A DNA stretch of 64,000 bases from Stenopsyche tienmushanensis (lineage: Eukaryota; Arthropoda; Insecta; Trichoptera; Stenopsychidae): contig WACJ01000309.1 in assembly GCA_008973525.1 (NCBI GenBank), positions 62,001 to 126,000 of the forward strand, read 5' to 3'. The stretch's first letter is position 1. The number at the start of each line of letters is the position of its first letter. The notes under the pieces are model-generated. The model worked only from the letters and a program-made list of their open reading frames with translations, was not told the DNA's origin and ran no database searches. The translations under genes and the position numbers were made by a program. Below are positions 34,985 to 46,207 of the stretch, piece after piece.

Positions 34985-37690
34985 TTGATGCAGCATTTCC
35001 ACGTACAAATTCAGGAGCGTTTGCTGAAAGCAACAAAGACTGATTTGTGGATGTCTCGAATTCTTGCAGCTAAGAGTAGACGCCCTATGAATAAACGTGG
35101 CTTGTCAAAACAAAAGGCCCAACTATTCCAGGTAGCTTCAAGTATTCCACGTATGATGCATCGTAGAGCTCAGGGCAATGGTACTTAGAAAATATCTTAC
35201 ATGTCAGGTATTTGTCTTGCATGAAAGCCTGCATATCTTCAGTGCTGAAGGATACAGAATGCGGAAAGAAGCACAACAAAGGATGGCTCACATCTCCATC
35301 GCATTGTATATGATTCAATTACATAGCGCTCGTATTTGCTCTGTTGTATATCAAACAATTCAACTTAAAACGCTAATAATATCAAATTTATGCGGATTTC
35401 AGCTAACGAAATATCTGCCAAAATGAAGCGAATATTACCGAAAACGCATTTATTATATAGCATAATATTTTTCTCGAATCGATCAATTATTTCAGATATC
35501 TAGCTAATATGATCGACTTTTTAAAAGCAAAATCATTCATAAAAATATTTAATATCTACCTATGAAATAATTTAATACACCGTCTTTCTGTTTTATAAAG
35601 AGAACTGGTATAGTTTACGTACTACCTCCATATTTATAAATTCAATGACACATTTAAACATCTTTTACAATGATTTCTTAATACGCATTTTTAATGAGCT
35701 TCTTATAATATCTCATATTTAACCCATTTGCTACGGGGGACGCGTTCTCGAAGGTTAATTGCCTTTATATGCTCGTAGAAAAATATACAAACATTTTTTT
35801 AACAAATTTATTTTTAATAATTAACCGAATATAGCGACAGTGTTTCTGAATATGTTTTATTAACATATTTATAAAGACCATTAAAACATATATATGTATG
35901 AAATTAACCGGCTTTAGACCCACAAAAACTCACGTATATAAGCACATTATCACAATCAATTGTATTATTCAGACTAATTATTTTGGTCCATTAATCAATA
36001 TTGGATCAATAGCTAAATAAGTTCTCTAAATTTTGGGTTAAAATTGCGATTACTTTAAGAGATATGATAATTTTTGTAAAAAAAAATGATTTTTTGTGGT
36101 CAATGGATTGAGACTGAATATATTGAAAAATATTATTTTGGCGTGAAAATTATGCATCCATGCATAGTTTGAAATTTTACTCTGAATCTTAAGTATCTCA
36201 AGAAGAAGCCTCTGATTAGTTTCATCTTATTTTGAATCCGAATTGCAAAAAATCAAACAATTCCATTTTTACGCCCCTTAAATACAGATAACTAATAATT
36301 GAGAAATATTTAAAATCATTCATAAATATAGCAGAATTTATTCGATCAAAGCTGAAGTACTCAATGGATCTTTTTTAAATAGATACGTCATATAAAATAT
36401 TCCAAATTTTTTTTGTATTTAACAAAATAACGTAATTTTGATATGTATACATTAAAATGTAGATTTTTGTTCGTTCAAGATGAATATTTAAATACGATTC
36501 ATTTACATGCAAATTATACTATATTTATTTAATATATTATATTCTTATCGGGATGAAAATGTCCTCTGTAGAATAATTCGTCCTTGATATTCCGAGAGAT
36601 TCATCCCGTCCACATATCAATTCTTCAAGAAATCGCAACGTGGGCGATTGTGGGCGTCCTTCGTTGGGCGGAGCTCCGGCCCATAAGCTCCGCCCATCCG
36701 CTGAATTTCCCGGAAAATCGACGAAAAAGCCTTCAATGGGCGTGGCCACCCTTAAACTACGTCATTTTCGAGCATTAACCCAAACGCCACACTTTGCTCC
36801 GTAAGAAATTTACGCAAAAGCTCTCTATGCTATTTACATATTGAACACCCAGTGAGCTTTCGAGTATCAATTATTCATGAAAACGCCGAGCTTTTCATAT
36901 ATTAAAACATAGCTTAGCTTGATAAATGAACCTGCTAATAATTCCAATGCCAAATAAATGCGAAGATAAAGTAAATTTACTCACATCTTCAAGATGAACA
37001 TAAAAATATTTTTATCTTATCAATGAATCAAAAAGCTGTAAGTTAGTTAAAGATATTGATTTTTAAATGGGAAAAATCCAGACTTAACATGAAATTTCGT
37101 ACAAGAATATGCAACAATAACGGCATTGAAATGATATAGTGGCTTAATTCTTGGATTGTTATTATAAAGATTCTGGTTCAAATCCAGATAATCAACAAAT
37201 TTGATAGAAAGGATGTTTTAATATTCCCAATCGATTGACTCTATAAACATTAAGAAGAAAGTATTAATTAACCTTAGTATTAAATATGAAAATTTAGTTT
37301 ATTTAAAAATAAATATTAGCATAATTTAGCATGCATTATGATGCAATTTATTCCAAGCTTTAGCACTGTAGAATTTAATTTAATACATTTTTGTCTAGTT
37401 TGAATTTTTATAAAGGCTTGTCCCCTTATAATATTTAGAGGGAATGTTATGTCTAATTTTTTTTATAAATATAGGGGTTAATAACCATATTTTCAATTAA
37501 CTCTTTACGGTCCGTGCACACGCTTAAGCGCATTAAAAACATTTGGAAAAAGGATTTCAGCACATTGTACCAAAAAAAAAAATTACAAATATGTTGTAGA
37601 ATATGTTTAAATGCACAATTCAAATATAATTTTTACACAGAATGAGTGTTGTTCTTTCAATGCGTACATTTTTCAAATTATGTCAAAGAC
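34985..37690. other. No gene recognised
   Basis: Three overlapping frames at 34985-35426 (67-82 codons) do not resemble known proteins. The block 36590-36780 is GC-richer, with a GGGCGGAGCTC / GAGCTCCGCCC-like dyad around 36660-36695 (GGCGGAGCT ... AGCTCCGCC). The rest is AT-rich. Confidence 0.3.
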
Positions 37691-37695
37691 GCGTA

Positions 37696-38546
37696 TAAAA
37701 TCACTCAATAAGTTCATAGGATGACTATTTTTTTAATAAACAACGACTTTATTCATCAACATAGTCTTCTACAAGTGTGATATATTTATTTAAAGCGTCT
37801 CTAATATTTCGATGCTTTAGAATATAACGATTAGTCTTAGGCCTCAAAATAGGCTTCAGTTTTTGCAATTACTTCTTCGTTAGATCCATATCCCTTTTCA
37901 TGGACCATAATTATTATGTTTGCAAACAGGTATTAGTAATTGGAAATCAGACCTAGAAAATATGGTGGATGGAAAAACAATTTAAAATGCAATTCGTAAA
38001 ATTTTGCCATTGTTAAGAGCACTTTTTTCTTATTCATTTTTAGTAAGTTTTGCACCAGCAAATGCACCAACATTACTATTAATGATTCTTCTTTTCTCTT
38101 TGTTTTCTAATCGATAAATGAAATATCGTGCGCATCCCAAAATATGAAGACTAAAACCTTACCAGCCGACATTTAGGTTTTTGATGGCTTTGGGTGACTT
38201 TCGCCAGTTGTTATCCACTTAACTGAATACCGATTTGATTCTAGAATATTGTAATGGATCCATGTTTCATCTATTGTCACATTCCGCATGAAAACACATT
38301 TTTATTGCGTTGAAACAGCTCTAAACAGCGCTCTGAATTATGGACGCGTTGATCGTCTATGAACAAACGCGGTTATTCACTTCAAACAAATATTTCTCAT
38401 GGACTGTAACTTGTGAACAAAATGTCAGATTATTATAAAAATTTGATACGTATTATTTGAAGGTTGATATTTCCATAATATTATATGGATTTATCAATAG
38501 TGGCGCCAATTATATGTCATCCTACGAATTTATTGAGTTATATGAA
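37696..38546 (-). pseudogene. mariner element with decayed transposase (family M1)
   Basis: Ends TCACTCAATAAGTTCATAGG (left) and ATCCTACGAATTTATTGAGT (right) are inverted repeats. The minus strand encodes, with frameshifts, DDQRVHNSERCLELFQRN, then VTIDETWIHYNILESNRYSV (first catalytic D kept), then AGKVLVFIFWDAHDISFID, then HPPYFLGLISNY. The last replaces the family's YSPDLAPSD box, so the third catalytic aspartate is gone. The tail is GYGSNEEVIAKTEAYFEA. The second-aspartate box is also missing. It is the best coding relative of the MITEs at 146-260 and 30706-30835. Confidence 0.85.
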
Positions 38547-40350
38547 ATTCGTTTATACTACAAGCGAAATTTAATGCGAGACAACCGAACGTAAAGTTTT
38601 AATATTTTCTTCTGCATATAGAATGATGATAAGATTTTCTATGCCAGCTCACATTTTGATTTATTATGGCAACCAAAATACATAATAATCCAAAATCATT
38701 ACTAGAATGAACCTCATTTATCAGGATTTTTTTCTCTTGAGTGAATGATAGTTTTATTCGGAAAATAGCCGAATTCCCTTAACGCGTCTGCCGAAAAATA
38801 ACGCTCAATTTATCACCGTCCTTCCAATGGGAAACTTTGCTATCTGAACGCGTCTATCTGGTTGGAGTTTGTTGCTGAAAGTTTGTCTTACACCTTTACA
38901 TTCATTTAGTCGCTTAGAAGGCGGTTCCAGGGGTGTGCTGGGTTGGGCTTCAGCATAGGGTGGTAGGAGGGCAGCTGAAGAGACGTTCCTTATCTCAACC
39001 TCTTTTATTTTGTAAGTACGTACTATCACGTCTGTTGTAAAAGAAGACGCTTCACTTGACTCCGAAGAAGTGGTGCCAAACAAAGGACTTTTAAATTTAA
39101 GAACAAATTTTTCCCGAAACAATTTAAAGAAGCTTTCGAAAGCTCCCTAACAAAGTCGAGGCATTCATTTTGAAAGCAAGATATCCTTTAAGCATAAATT
39201 CATATATTTTTTCGAGTTTATTCCTGTGGAATAATGTATAAATATTTTCTTCCCTTAAGAGTACTAAATGTATATTTTATAATAAAAATAAATTAATTAA
39301 TAGAATCGTACGCAGGTCGTCTATTCGAAACCTCTTTAGTGAATGTTTGACGGTGCTACATTCAGGGAGCGTAGCTGGAATGGGCTCTACGACATCGTAG
39401 ACGGTTATGACATTGCTCAAAGTCGGTTGGCATTGTCTCTCGTGGAATACAGCCTCCCAGTATCACGGATATTCTATAAAGAAAGACAGATAAAAGGAAA
39501 AAGTTACCTCGTAAAAGGCCTGCAAAGGAAACATAACGACACATTCTCCGCGAAAAATAATAGAGTCGACTCTCTTCATTTAATGCACCCTTAGGAATAT
39601 TATTTCTGGAGCTTTTGTCTAAATGAGCCTTCTTTACCTTGTTTCGGAGGAGATATTGCTTTGTTTATTTTTTTATTTTATCACCCTTTACTCTAAATTA
39701 TTTTAATATCACAAAAGCATTAGATACAAAATATCAAAACAGATTCACATTTAATTTAAAAATGAATACCATATGTGAATTTATTATAGCAATAGTACTA
39801 ATTGTGTAGATGATTAATGGGGTGCATGGCTTCAATGGAGCGCATTTGAGAGCGTGTGTCGTCTCATCATATCCAAGATTATGCATCGTTATAGATGAAA
39901 TACTTGATTTTTTTAGAACAATATTACATAATTTTAGTCGTACTATTTTCTATTTTTGAACCATGTTAAAGCGAAATACACTGTACACCTCATTGATTGT
40001 GCTATTTCAAAACCGCGTAAAAAGAGAATCGAATACTGTTCAACAAAGCTCATACATAATTGAAGGTGATTTTCGTTATTTCGGTGATGAAGTATACGTA
40101 GTTAAATGATTTAGCCTTCATTTCAATTTGAAAGTGATACAAAAATTTAGGTAAATATAACAATTTTTTACCCTTACAAAAACGAAGGAAGTTCCAATTT
40201 TTAGCCCTTCTGTCGAACGGCAACGGTCTTAGCTTCTTCTGTAAGGAAAGGATTAAAAAATATTTACGGAACATGAAGAAAAATATGATATCCTATGAAA
40301 AATTATTCAGATCTGGCCAAACCTATTTTATTGGATCTAGATACATAAAT
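38547..40350. other. No gene recognised
   Basis: Frames at 38805-39122 (105 codons, minus) and 39343-39594 (83 codons, plus) lack recognisable motifs and splice context I can defend. No repeat partners in the window. Confidence 0.3.
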
Positions 40351-40352
40351 AT

Positions 40353-41142
40353 TAGGGGGACCCATAAGTAATCAATTATTTTGAGAGCGTGTCGTTACAT
40401 GTCAGTTATCGCTGACGCGTCGACTAGAGAGGTTGTGCATTTGGTTGTATCTTATTAAGTAGACTCTAAATATCATTTTTCACCAATAGATAAAAGTAAA
40501 CTCGTTATCTACTCCATGTCAGACACACAGCCGTTAGAAGAACATATTCGTCATCTTATACTCTTCCACTTTAAAATTGGGTGTAACGCAACGCCGATAT
40601 CTAAGAAAATTTGTGGTGTTTACGGCAAAATTCTTAAAGTCAACAAGTGTCAACGATAGTTTCGAAGATTCTCAAATGGCAATTTTAGCCTAGTTGATGA
40701 CCACCAAAATGGGAGAACTACTGAATTTGATACCGAGATGCTGAAATCGCTAGTGGATTCAGATCCAAAATTACTTGTACTTGTAAAGACACTTGTACTT
40801 GATTGGCAAAAGTTACAGAGAGAGCGTTTAGATTCCGGCTGTACCAACTCCTAAACCTTCTTGATTATAAAAAAGGTCCTCTTGAGCATATGGTGGAATT
40901 GTGGTGGGATAATACACTTTGAATTTCTAAAACTAGGAGAAACTATCAATGCACAAATTTATTGCTCACAATTAGATAGAATAAATGCAAAGTTATTAGA
41001 AAACCATACAAATTTCGTCAACCGAAAAGGCGTAATATTGCAACATGATAATGCCAAACCCTATCCAGCTAAAGAAACCCAGGAAAAAATTAGGGAACTG
41101 CTACCTCATTTCGAAATAATTGATTACTTATGGGTCTTTCTA
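40353..41142 (+). pseudogene. mariner element with internally deleted transposase
   Basis: Terminal repeats are TTAGGGGGACCCATAAGTAA (40352 on) and, complemented at the right, TTAGAAAGACCCATAAGTAA (to 41143), both on TA. Plus-strand coding reads NGNFSLVDDHQNGRTTEFDT (HTH-linker region), then after a large deletion LLSIWWNCGGIIHFEFLKLG, then QIYCSQLDRINAKL and VNRKGVILQHDNAKPYPA (second catalytic D in HDN kept). The first catalytic segment (DETW) and the YSPDLAP segment are absent, and the frame runs into the right terminal repeat. Related to the mellifera-type mariner at 57378-58095 but a distinct lineage. Confidence 0.85.
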
Positions 41143-43477
41143 ATTGAAATATCATTTTTATCAACCAAAAAGAACCCGAATTTTTTTTAAATTTAAAATT
41201 CTGTAAAACCCTTAAAAGGACAAAGCTAGGGATATTTTTGTAAGATCTATACATAGCTACTATTAAAAAAAATCATCGCAAATCATCTTATGGATGTAGG
41301 GTTAAATTATTTTTCAATTACCAATAAGTTACACTCCAGATCAAAAGTCGTTTATTCACCAACTTTATACCCAAATATACATTTTTTTCCATATAACAAT
41401 ATTAAGTTTTTAATATCATTGGAACGAAAAATAAAGTGCAACCCCCCAACTTATCCTATTACATTTAAATTTTTGCATGCTGAGGATACATTAATATAAG
41501 ATTACAATAAGGTAATAACATTATGCTTTACTTCACTATGCATTTATTATATAAACATGTGCCAGTCTAATATTGTCAATAACATTTACGAAGATGATAA
41601 TTTGGGTATAAAAGTAGTGCGGGACCTATTGTGTTAAGTCTTGGGGTCCGACCGATTGTCTTGGGCGCGGGAAGATCTGGTCTTATAAAAGTCGTATTTT
41701 CTTCATCTTCCTCTGATACGGACCACTTCTACGAACCGACAAGGAACGGATTCAATGAGGGCGTGCGTTTGGGAGCATATTTGGGTGCGGTTTTAGGGCT
41801 GAATTTGACGCCCCCGTCCCCATGTAACACCTTCACATAAACCCTTATTAAATCGAACAATGAAATATCGAATCTTTGGATGAATATATGAAGTAGTCTT
41901 CATTTTATACTGCTTATTCTTATTTATATCAATATTCTTCCTAAAGCGCTTGATCCAATATTGGATATAGGCAATTTCCAAATGAAATTTTTCTGGAAAA
42001 GGATTTTTCATGTAGAGCGTTTTTCATTATCTTCCATATACGGCTAAAATAGGGTAGGATTATAATTATTTTATTTTTCATACTGATAATGATTTGTACA
42101 ACTATTATTTAATTAATCAGGATTTTTCAAAGTCTGAATTTAACCAACTTTTTTGTATAAATACAATATAAATTTTGGACTATAAAAAATATATTTTGCA
42201 CTGCTTTTTAAGAATGTGTTAAATTATAAAATGTAAAAATTGAAATATTGTTTGTTTTGTGCTAATTTTGCAAGCGAAAAGGAACAAAGACGCCTTTTGA
42301 TATAATAAATTAAAAGAATCCAAGTGTTAAGATAAGTGCTTTATAATGATTTATGTCCGTGACAAATCACAATTAATTACGTTTTAAACGTCTTAATATC
42401 TATCCCGCGGCCCGCGGGCTACTAAATTTTATTCCGAGGCTAATTCCGTGCTTTATTGAGGAAGTCCTTATTACAAGACAATGTAAGGGAGCTTATCGCG
42501 CGGCAATCCGAAGAAGTTCCACCGAGAAAACCGTCCGTAGGAAGTTGGGGGAGGAGAAAACACTGCCTTAATAAGTGGTTAAATTTAAAATAGCTTACTT
42601 AGTCGGAGGCGGCCGGAGGGTCTTTCGGAAAGTTACGGCAGCGACAAGAACAAACAGCACGGGAATATTATAACTTTATTCCGGTGACTTGAGCTGTCGA
42701 AGTTTGAGCAACCCCAGAACGGGACCGACAGGATTACAAACAGATCCCTGTCCGATATGTACGTATTATTTGAAATATAATCGCAAATCACTCCCACAAC
42801 TATCCTGGATATTGAATTAGTCATCATTGTACCAATAAAATATTGCTTTTAAAACTCAATTTTTTTGATGATGTTTTTCTCTATCGTTGTTTGATTAGCC
42901 ATACTTACAAACATAAACACATAGTACTTTAAATACTCTGCATTTTATTAACGAGGCTCCAAGGCAAATTTAAGAGGGGGGCGTTATGATCCAATTTACG
43001 CCCCCTTGGTTAATAATCACAACGTATATTTCTAAAATATGTTAGTTTAATATTTGAAAGAGGTGATACTAAATGTAGTACCATGCATTGTGTAATTTAC
43101 AAACGAAATTTGGTCGCAAAACGTCTAAATGATCGCCTTCATTGCCCATTGAAGTATGTAACTACGGAAATGAACAAGATCAGAATTAATCCTCTCAATG
43201 CAACGACAAAGATTTCAATAGTTTTCTATTACACATAGACGTTCGTTGGTTATAAATGAGTTGTTTTATGGCATCTTTGACTTTTTCGAAAACAGAAATA
43301 ATTTGTTGAGATAAGATTTAAATTAAATTTTAGTACTGCAAGAAGAATTGATAGAATTGTTAACAAATGGACTTTTATGTCTGTGGAATGGATATTTATG
43401 TCTGTATGGTAAAGAATATTAGTAAAATCAATTTGTTACAAAATTATTTTTTTTTTTTCATAAAAGAGTTTTTTGAT
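41143..43477. other. No gene recognised; holds the 37-nt motif shared with 14.8 kb
   Basis: Positions 41638-41674 match 14789-14825 on the other strand. GC-richer unique-looking sequence at 41620-41840 and 42400-42740 includes CCCGCGGCCCGCGGG (42404-42418), a perfect palindrome around GGCC. Short frames have no motif. Confidence 0.3.
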
Positions 43478-43489
43478 GATTTATACAAT
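43478..43489. repeat. Left target-site duplication of the SINE
   Basis: GATTTATACAAT, identical to 43707-43718 on the other side of the SINE. Confidence 0.75.
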
Positions 43490-43706
43490 TTTTTTTTTTT
43501 TTTTTTTTTGCGGTGGCTTTTAGCGATCCCTTTTATGGAATCATTACCAACCATTTTGACATGGTTTTTCATGGCATATATATGTTTTTAAAAATGTGGT
43601 TGCCAGCCACATCTCCTGTGGGATTCGAACCCGAGATAATCGAGTTATGAGTCCAACCGCTTAACGCGGGACTACCTACAGGAACAATGTAGAACAGTGT
43701 AGATGT
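43490..43706 (-). mobile_element. tRNA-derived SINE with target-site duplication
   Basis: Read on the minus strand: a tRNA-like head (43680-43611) with GCGGTTGGACTCATAACTCG (anticodon-arm-like, CAT) and a perfect B box GGTTCGAATCC at 43631-43621, then a ~100-bp body, then an A-tail (T run at 43490-43509 on the plus strand). The 12-bp duplication GATTTATACAAT is present at 43478-43489 and 43707-43718. Acceptor-stem pairing is absent, so it is a SINE and not a tRNA gene. Confidence 0.8.
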
Positions 43707-43827
43707 GATTTATACAATGTAGTAAATTTTTTTTTTTAAATAAATATAAAAGTCAGCAAATTGAGATAGGATCAGCTTTGTATAAAAATGTATAAGAATA
43801 ATGTTGCTGCCTTTTACACTTTTAATG

Positions 43828-44190
43828 AAATCGTATCGTGGGCGATTTACCATCCTCATGTAGTAGTGTTGTTAAAAGCGGCATCTTCCATCTCGCTTCA
43901 GGCGCAATGTGTTATTTTAACAGCGCCATCTCTTGTGGCCCTACGGAGACATTGCACCTGCACACCTACCGATCGCTTCTTGCGCGTGCATCGTTCCCGG
44001 TTGGGTAGTGACATGCAGGAGGCGGGAGTCGAGAGAGTCGTCGGTTAGACTTGGCTGCAGGAGGTTGTCCCACGGGCAACATGCCAGATAGAAGAACGGA
44101 CCCGTGCGTTAGCGCGGTCATCCCAACGAGCACGTGGGGACGTGCTCGTTGCCCCCGAGAGCGTCCCCGCCTCAACTTTACACTGGTGTC
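43828..44190 (+). mobile_element. LTR fragment plus leader (family L, copy 3)
   Basis: Begins GAAATCGTATCGTGGGCGAT and holds AGCGCCATCTCTTGTGGCCC and the GTTAGACTTGGCTGCAGG box, then loses the polyadenylation end. From about 44095 a segment (ACGGACCCGTGCGTTAGCGC, ACGAGCACGTGG) matches the leader beside the LTR at 54954, read on the other strand. So LTR and internal leader are joined by a deletion. It ends near TTTACACTGGTGTCAAAATC, which resembles the region just before gag in many insect LTR elements (inference). Confidence 0.65.
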
Positions 44191-44350
44191 AAAATCGGCG
44201 GGTTGTGAATGCTGAGCGTTTTGAATGGAAGGCTACGACAAACGATGCGCGCAATAGTCTTTTATTTTTTTCCATTGACATAATCCATAATGGGTCAAAT
44301 ATGGATTTTCAATATATATGCTTTTATGGAATGGGCTAGATTTAACATCG

Positions 44351-44380
44351 TTGCGGGCCAGATGTGGCCCGCGGGCCGGT
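44351..44380. mobile_element. hAT-like subterminal motif
   Basis: TTGCGGGCCAGATGTGGCCC followed by GCGGGCC is the GC-rich 'gggccAGATgtggcccgcgggcc' signature familiar from hAT elements. No terminal repeat pair was found. Confidence 0.4.
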
Positions 44381-44389
44381 GTATATTCC

Positions 44390-44984
44390 GATGTTAAGTT
44401 ATTAATTTATAAAAACAAAAAGATTGGAAGCTTCTTCTTTAATTGAATATTAATAATTCAATCCCTTAGTCCAGTGAATATTTTGTCACAGTGTAACGCC
44501 ATCATGGCACCACGATACACATATATCACTACGCGCAAAAATATTACAGCTATCTTCTGAGAAATGTGACGAATTTTATTCTTCTCAGTATACTAAGCAC
44601 TTGGTTGTCTTTCGTAGCAACCCTCCCCATAAAGCATTTCGCTAACAAGATTCATTTCTTCTGGTGAACAGCATTATAATGTATATCCGCACAGCTTTGT
44701 TTCAGCCGGTGCTTTATGCACGCAAATATTTCTTCACAATTATACGTAAAGTGCTTATTCACATTCTGCGTAGCAAGCGGCTGCCACTTCATATATATTC
44801 ATAGCGCAGTAATAGCGCACCACGTAGAAAAGAGTAATTAAAACCTTCCGTTACTGATTTATGGCTTACTCCGACTACTCCCGGATCCAGGTACTTGCTC
44901 CAGTGCCGTACAAACGATCCTCAAAAGCTATCATTATGATATCTTGCAAACATGGGCTTGTAATTCTGTGCATTCATTCGAAAA
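44390..44984. other. No gene recognised
   Basis: AT-rich sequence without a defensible frame. It may belong to the hAT-like fragment on its left or to the transposase relic on its right. Confidence 0.25.
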
Positions 44985-45079
44985 TATAATGACCAGTGAT
45001 CTAATAGCTAAAATAAATTTCCCAGATGTTTTATACTAATGCTGCTCAATTTACGTGAGGAATTAAAAAAAATATATTA

Positions 45080-45617
45080 TCATGGGACCCGACTGTAGTC
45101 AAAAGCTGGTTCAAATGGCAGAAAACCATTGCTTTAAAAAAATCCAAAGCTTGAAGATCTGACTCCGTTTCTTGGCCGAGAGATAAAACAGCACCTCTTA
45201 CCAATTTATAAAGATTTGTCCAGGGATGAATTACTTCAAAGATGCTTGTGTGGCCTTACCCAAAATGCTAATGAATGTTTTAACTCGACCGTTTGGCGAA
45301 TGGCTCCAAAGCACTTGCATTCTGATGTAATCATTGAAATATTAACATACATTGCTGCTGGGATATTTAATAACGACTACAGCTTCATTTTGAAGATGAT
45401 GAATACATTAAATATATTTATTAAGACCTACTGTAAAGTCTTTGCTGAAAATACCGATGAAGCGCGGGTAGCGAGATAGAACCGTAAGAGTCTTTCTGAG
45501 ATAAAAGCAGCTCGTATAGCCCGAAAACAACAGTTAATTGAAGATAATCAACTTTTTGAGAAAGCTGAAGATCTATTATATTCACCTGGAATCATTGGTA
45601 GATCGGTAAGTTACTAA
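45080..45617 (+). pseudogene. Kolobok/Mutator-like DDE transposase fragment
   Basis: Plus-strand reading: KSWFKWQKTIALKKSK near 45100, then after a shift TPFLGREIKQHLLPIYKDLS, then ELLQRCLCGLTQNANECFNS and TVWRMAPKHLHSDVIIEI, then after a stop at 45477 RKSLSEIKAARIARKQQLIE ending YSPGIIGRS. The order 'SWCKW..', 'PIY..L', 'LL.+CLHG.TQN.NE..N..+W...PK' is the conserved C-terminal block of a transposase family of insects that I place near Kolobok/Mutator-like elements from memory. An in-frame stop and shift mark it as dead. The 59.5-kb copy carries the SWCK..PIY part of the same layout. Confidence 0.65.
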
Positions 45618-46099
45618 AATTGATAGTCTTATCGCATTGAAATTTTAAACGAGATTATCTCGAAACTGCATTTTCAAAATATTCACCAGTTGTAGATTAA
45701 AAAGTTGTTGATCAATCAGACTGAAATTTTGGGATATTTCTCACTATAATATTATATAGTCGACTAACCTAAAGTTATAAGGTTTTCATGTAAATAAATT
45801 TTTTTTTTTCACTTTAAGGTTGTAGGAAAATAATGTCATAAATTTAAAATGATACGATTATTTTATCACCATTAAAAAAATCATGAAAAACGATTTTCGA
45901 GCGTCTAAAGGGATTGCCTCCCTTAAAAAAAGCCTTCACCTTACATAGTATGTATTAGGGTATACCACATGAATAGTCGGAATTTCAGTCAATCAAAGAT
46001 TGATCGTGATTAATAAAGATGACTGACAATGAGCCTCGAAGAAGAAGCTGGATATATAGTGGCTGAATACAATCAAGTTCCCGCACTATAACTTTAGCC
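45618..46099. other. No feature recognised
   Basis: AT-rich sequence between the transposase fragment and repeat R. GCGTCTAAAGGGATTGCCTC near 45902 looks unremarkable. Confidence 0.25.
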
Positions 46100-46207
46100 A
46101 CATCTATCAAAGCCTTAACCACTTTGTATAGAAAGTAGACTACTTTTATTTAACAAAAATTAACATAAACTACTTGTAGATAAAAAATCAACTTTGTAGA
46201 TTTTAAT
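46100..46207 (-). repeat. Repeat family R, right half of a split copy
   Basis: The minus strand reads TTAAAATCTACAAAGTTGAT, then CTACAAGTAGTTTATGTTAA and GCGGGAACTTGATT, matching 50208-50345 and 29682-29815. Its other half resumes at 47136. Confidence 0.65.

Noticed and set aside
35728..35760. TTAACCC border of another TTAA MITE
   Set aside because: No inverted partner ending in GGGTTAA within a plausible distance and no second copy.
43611..43680. Functional tRNA gene (CAT anticodon-like arm, perfect B box)
   Set aside because: No acceptor-stem complementarity and poor T-stem pairing; A-tail and 12-bp target duplication make it a SINE.
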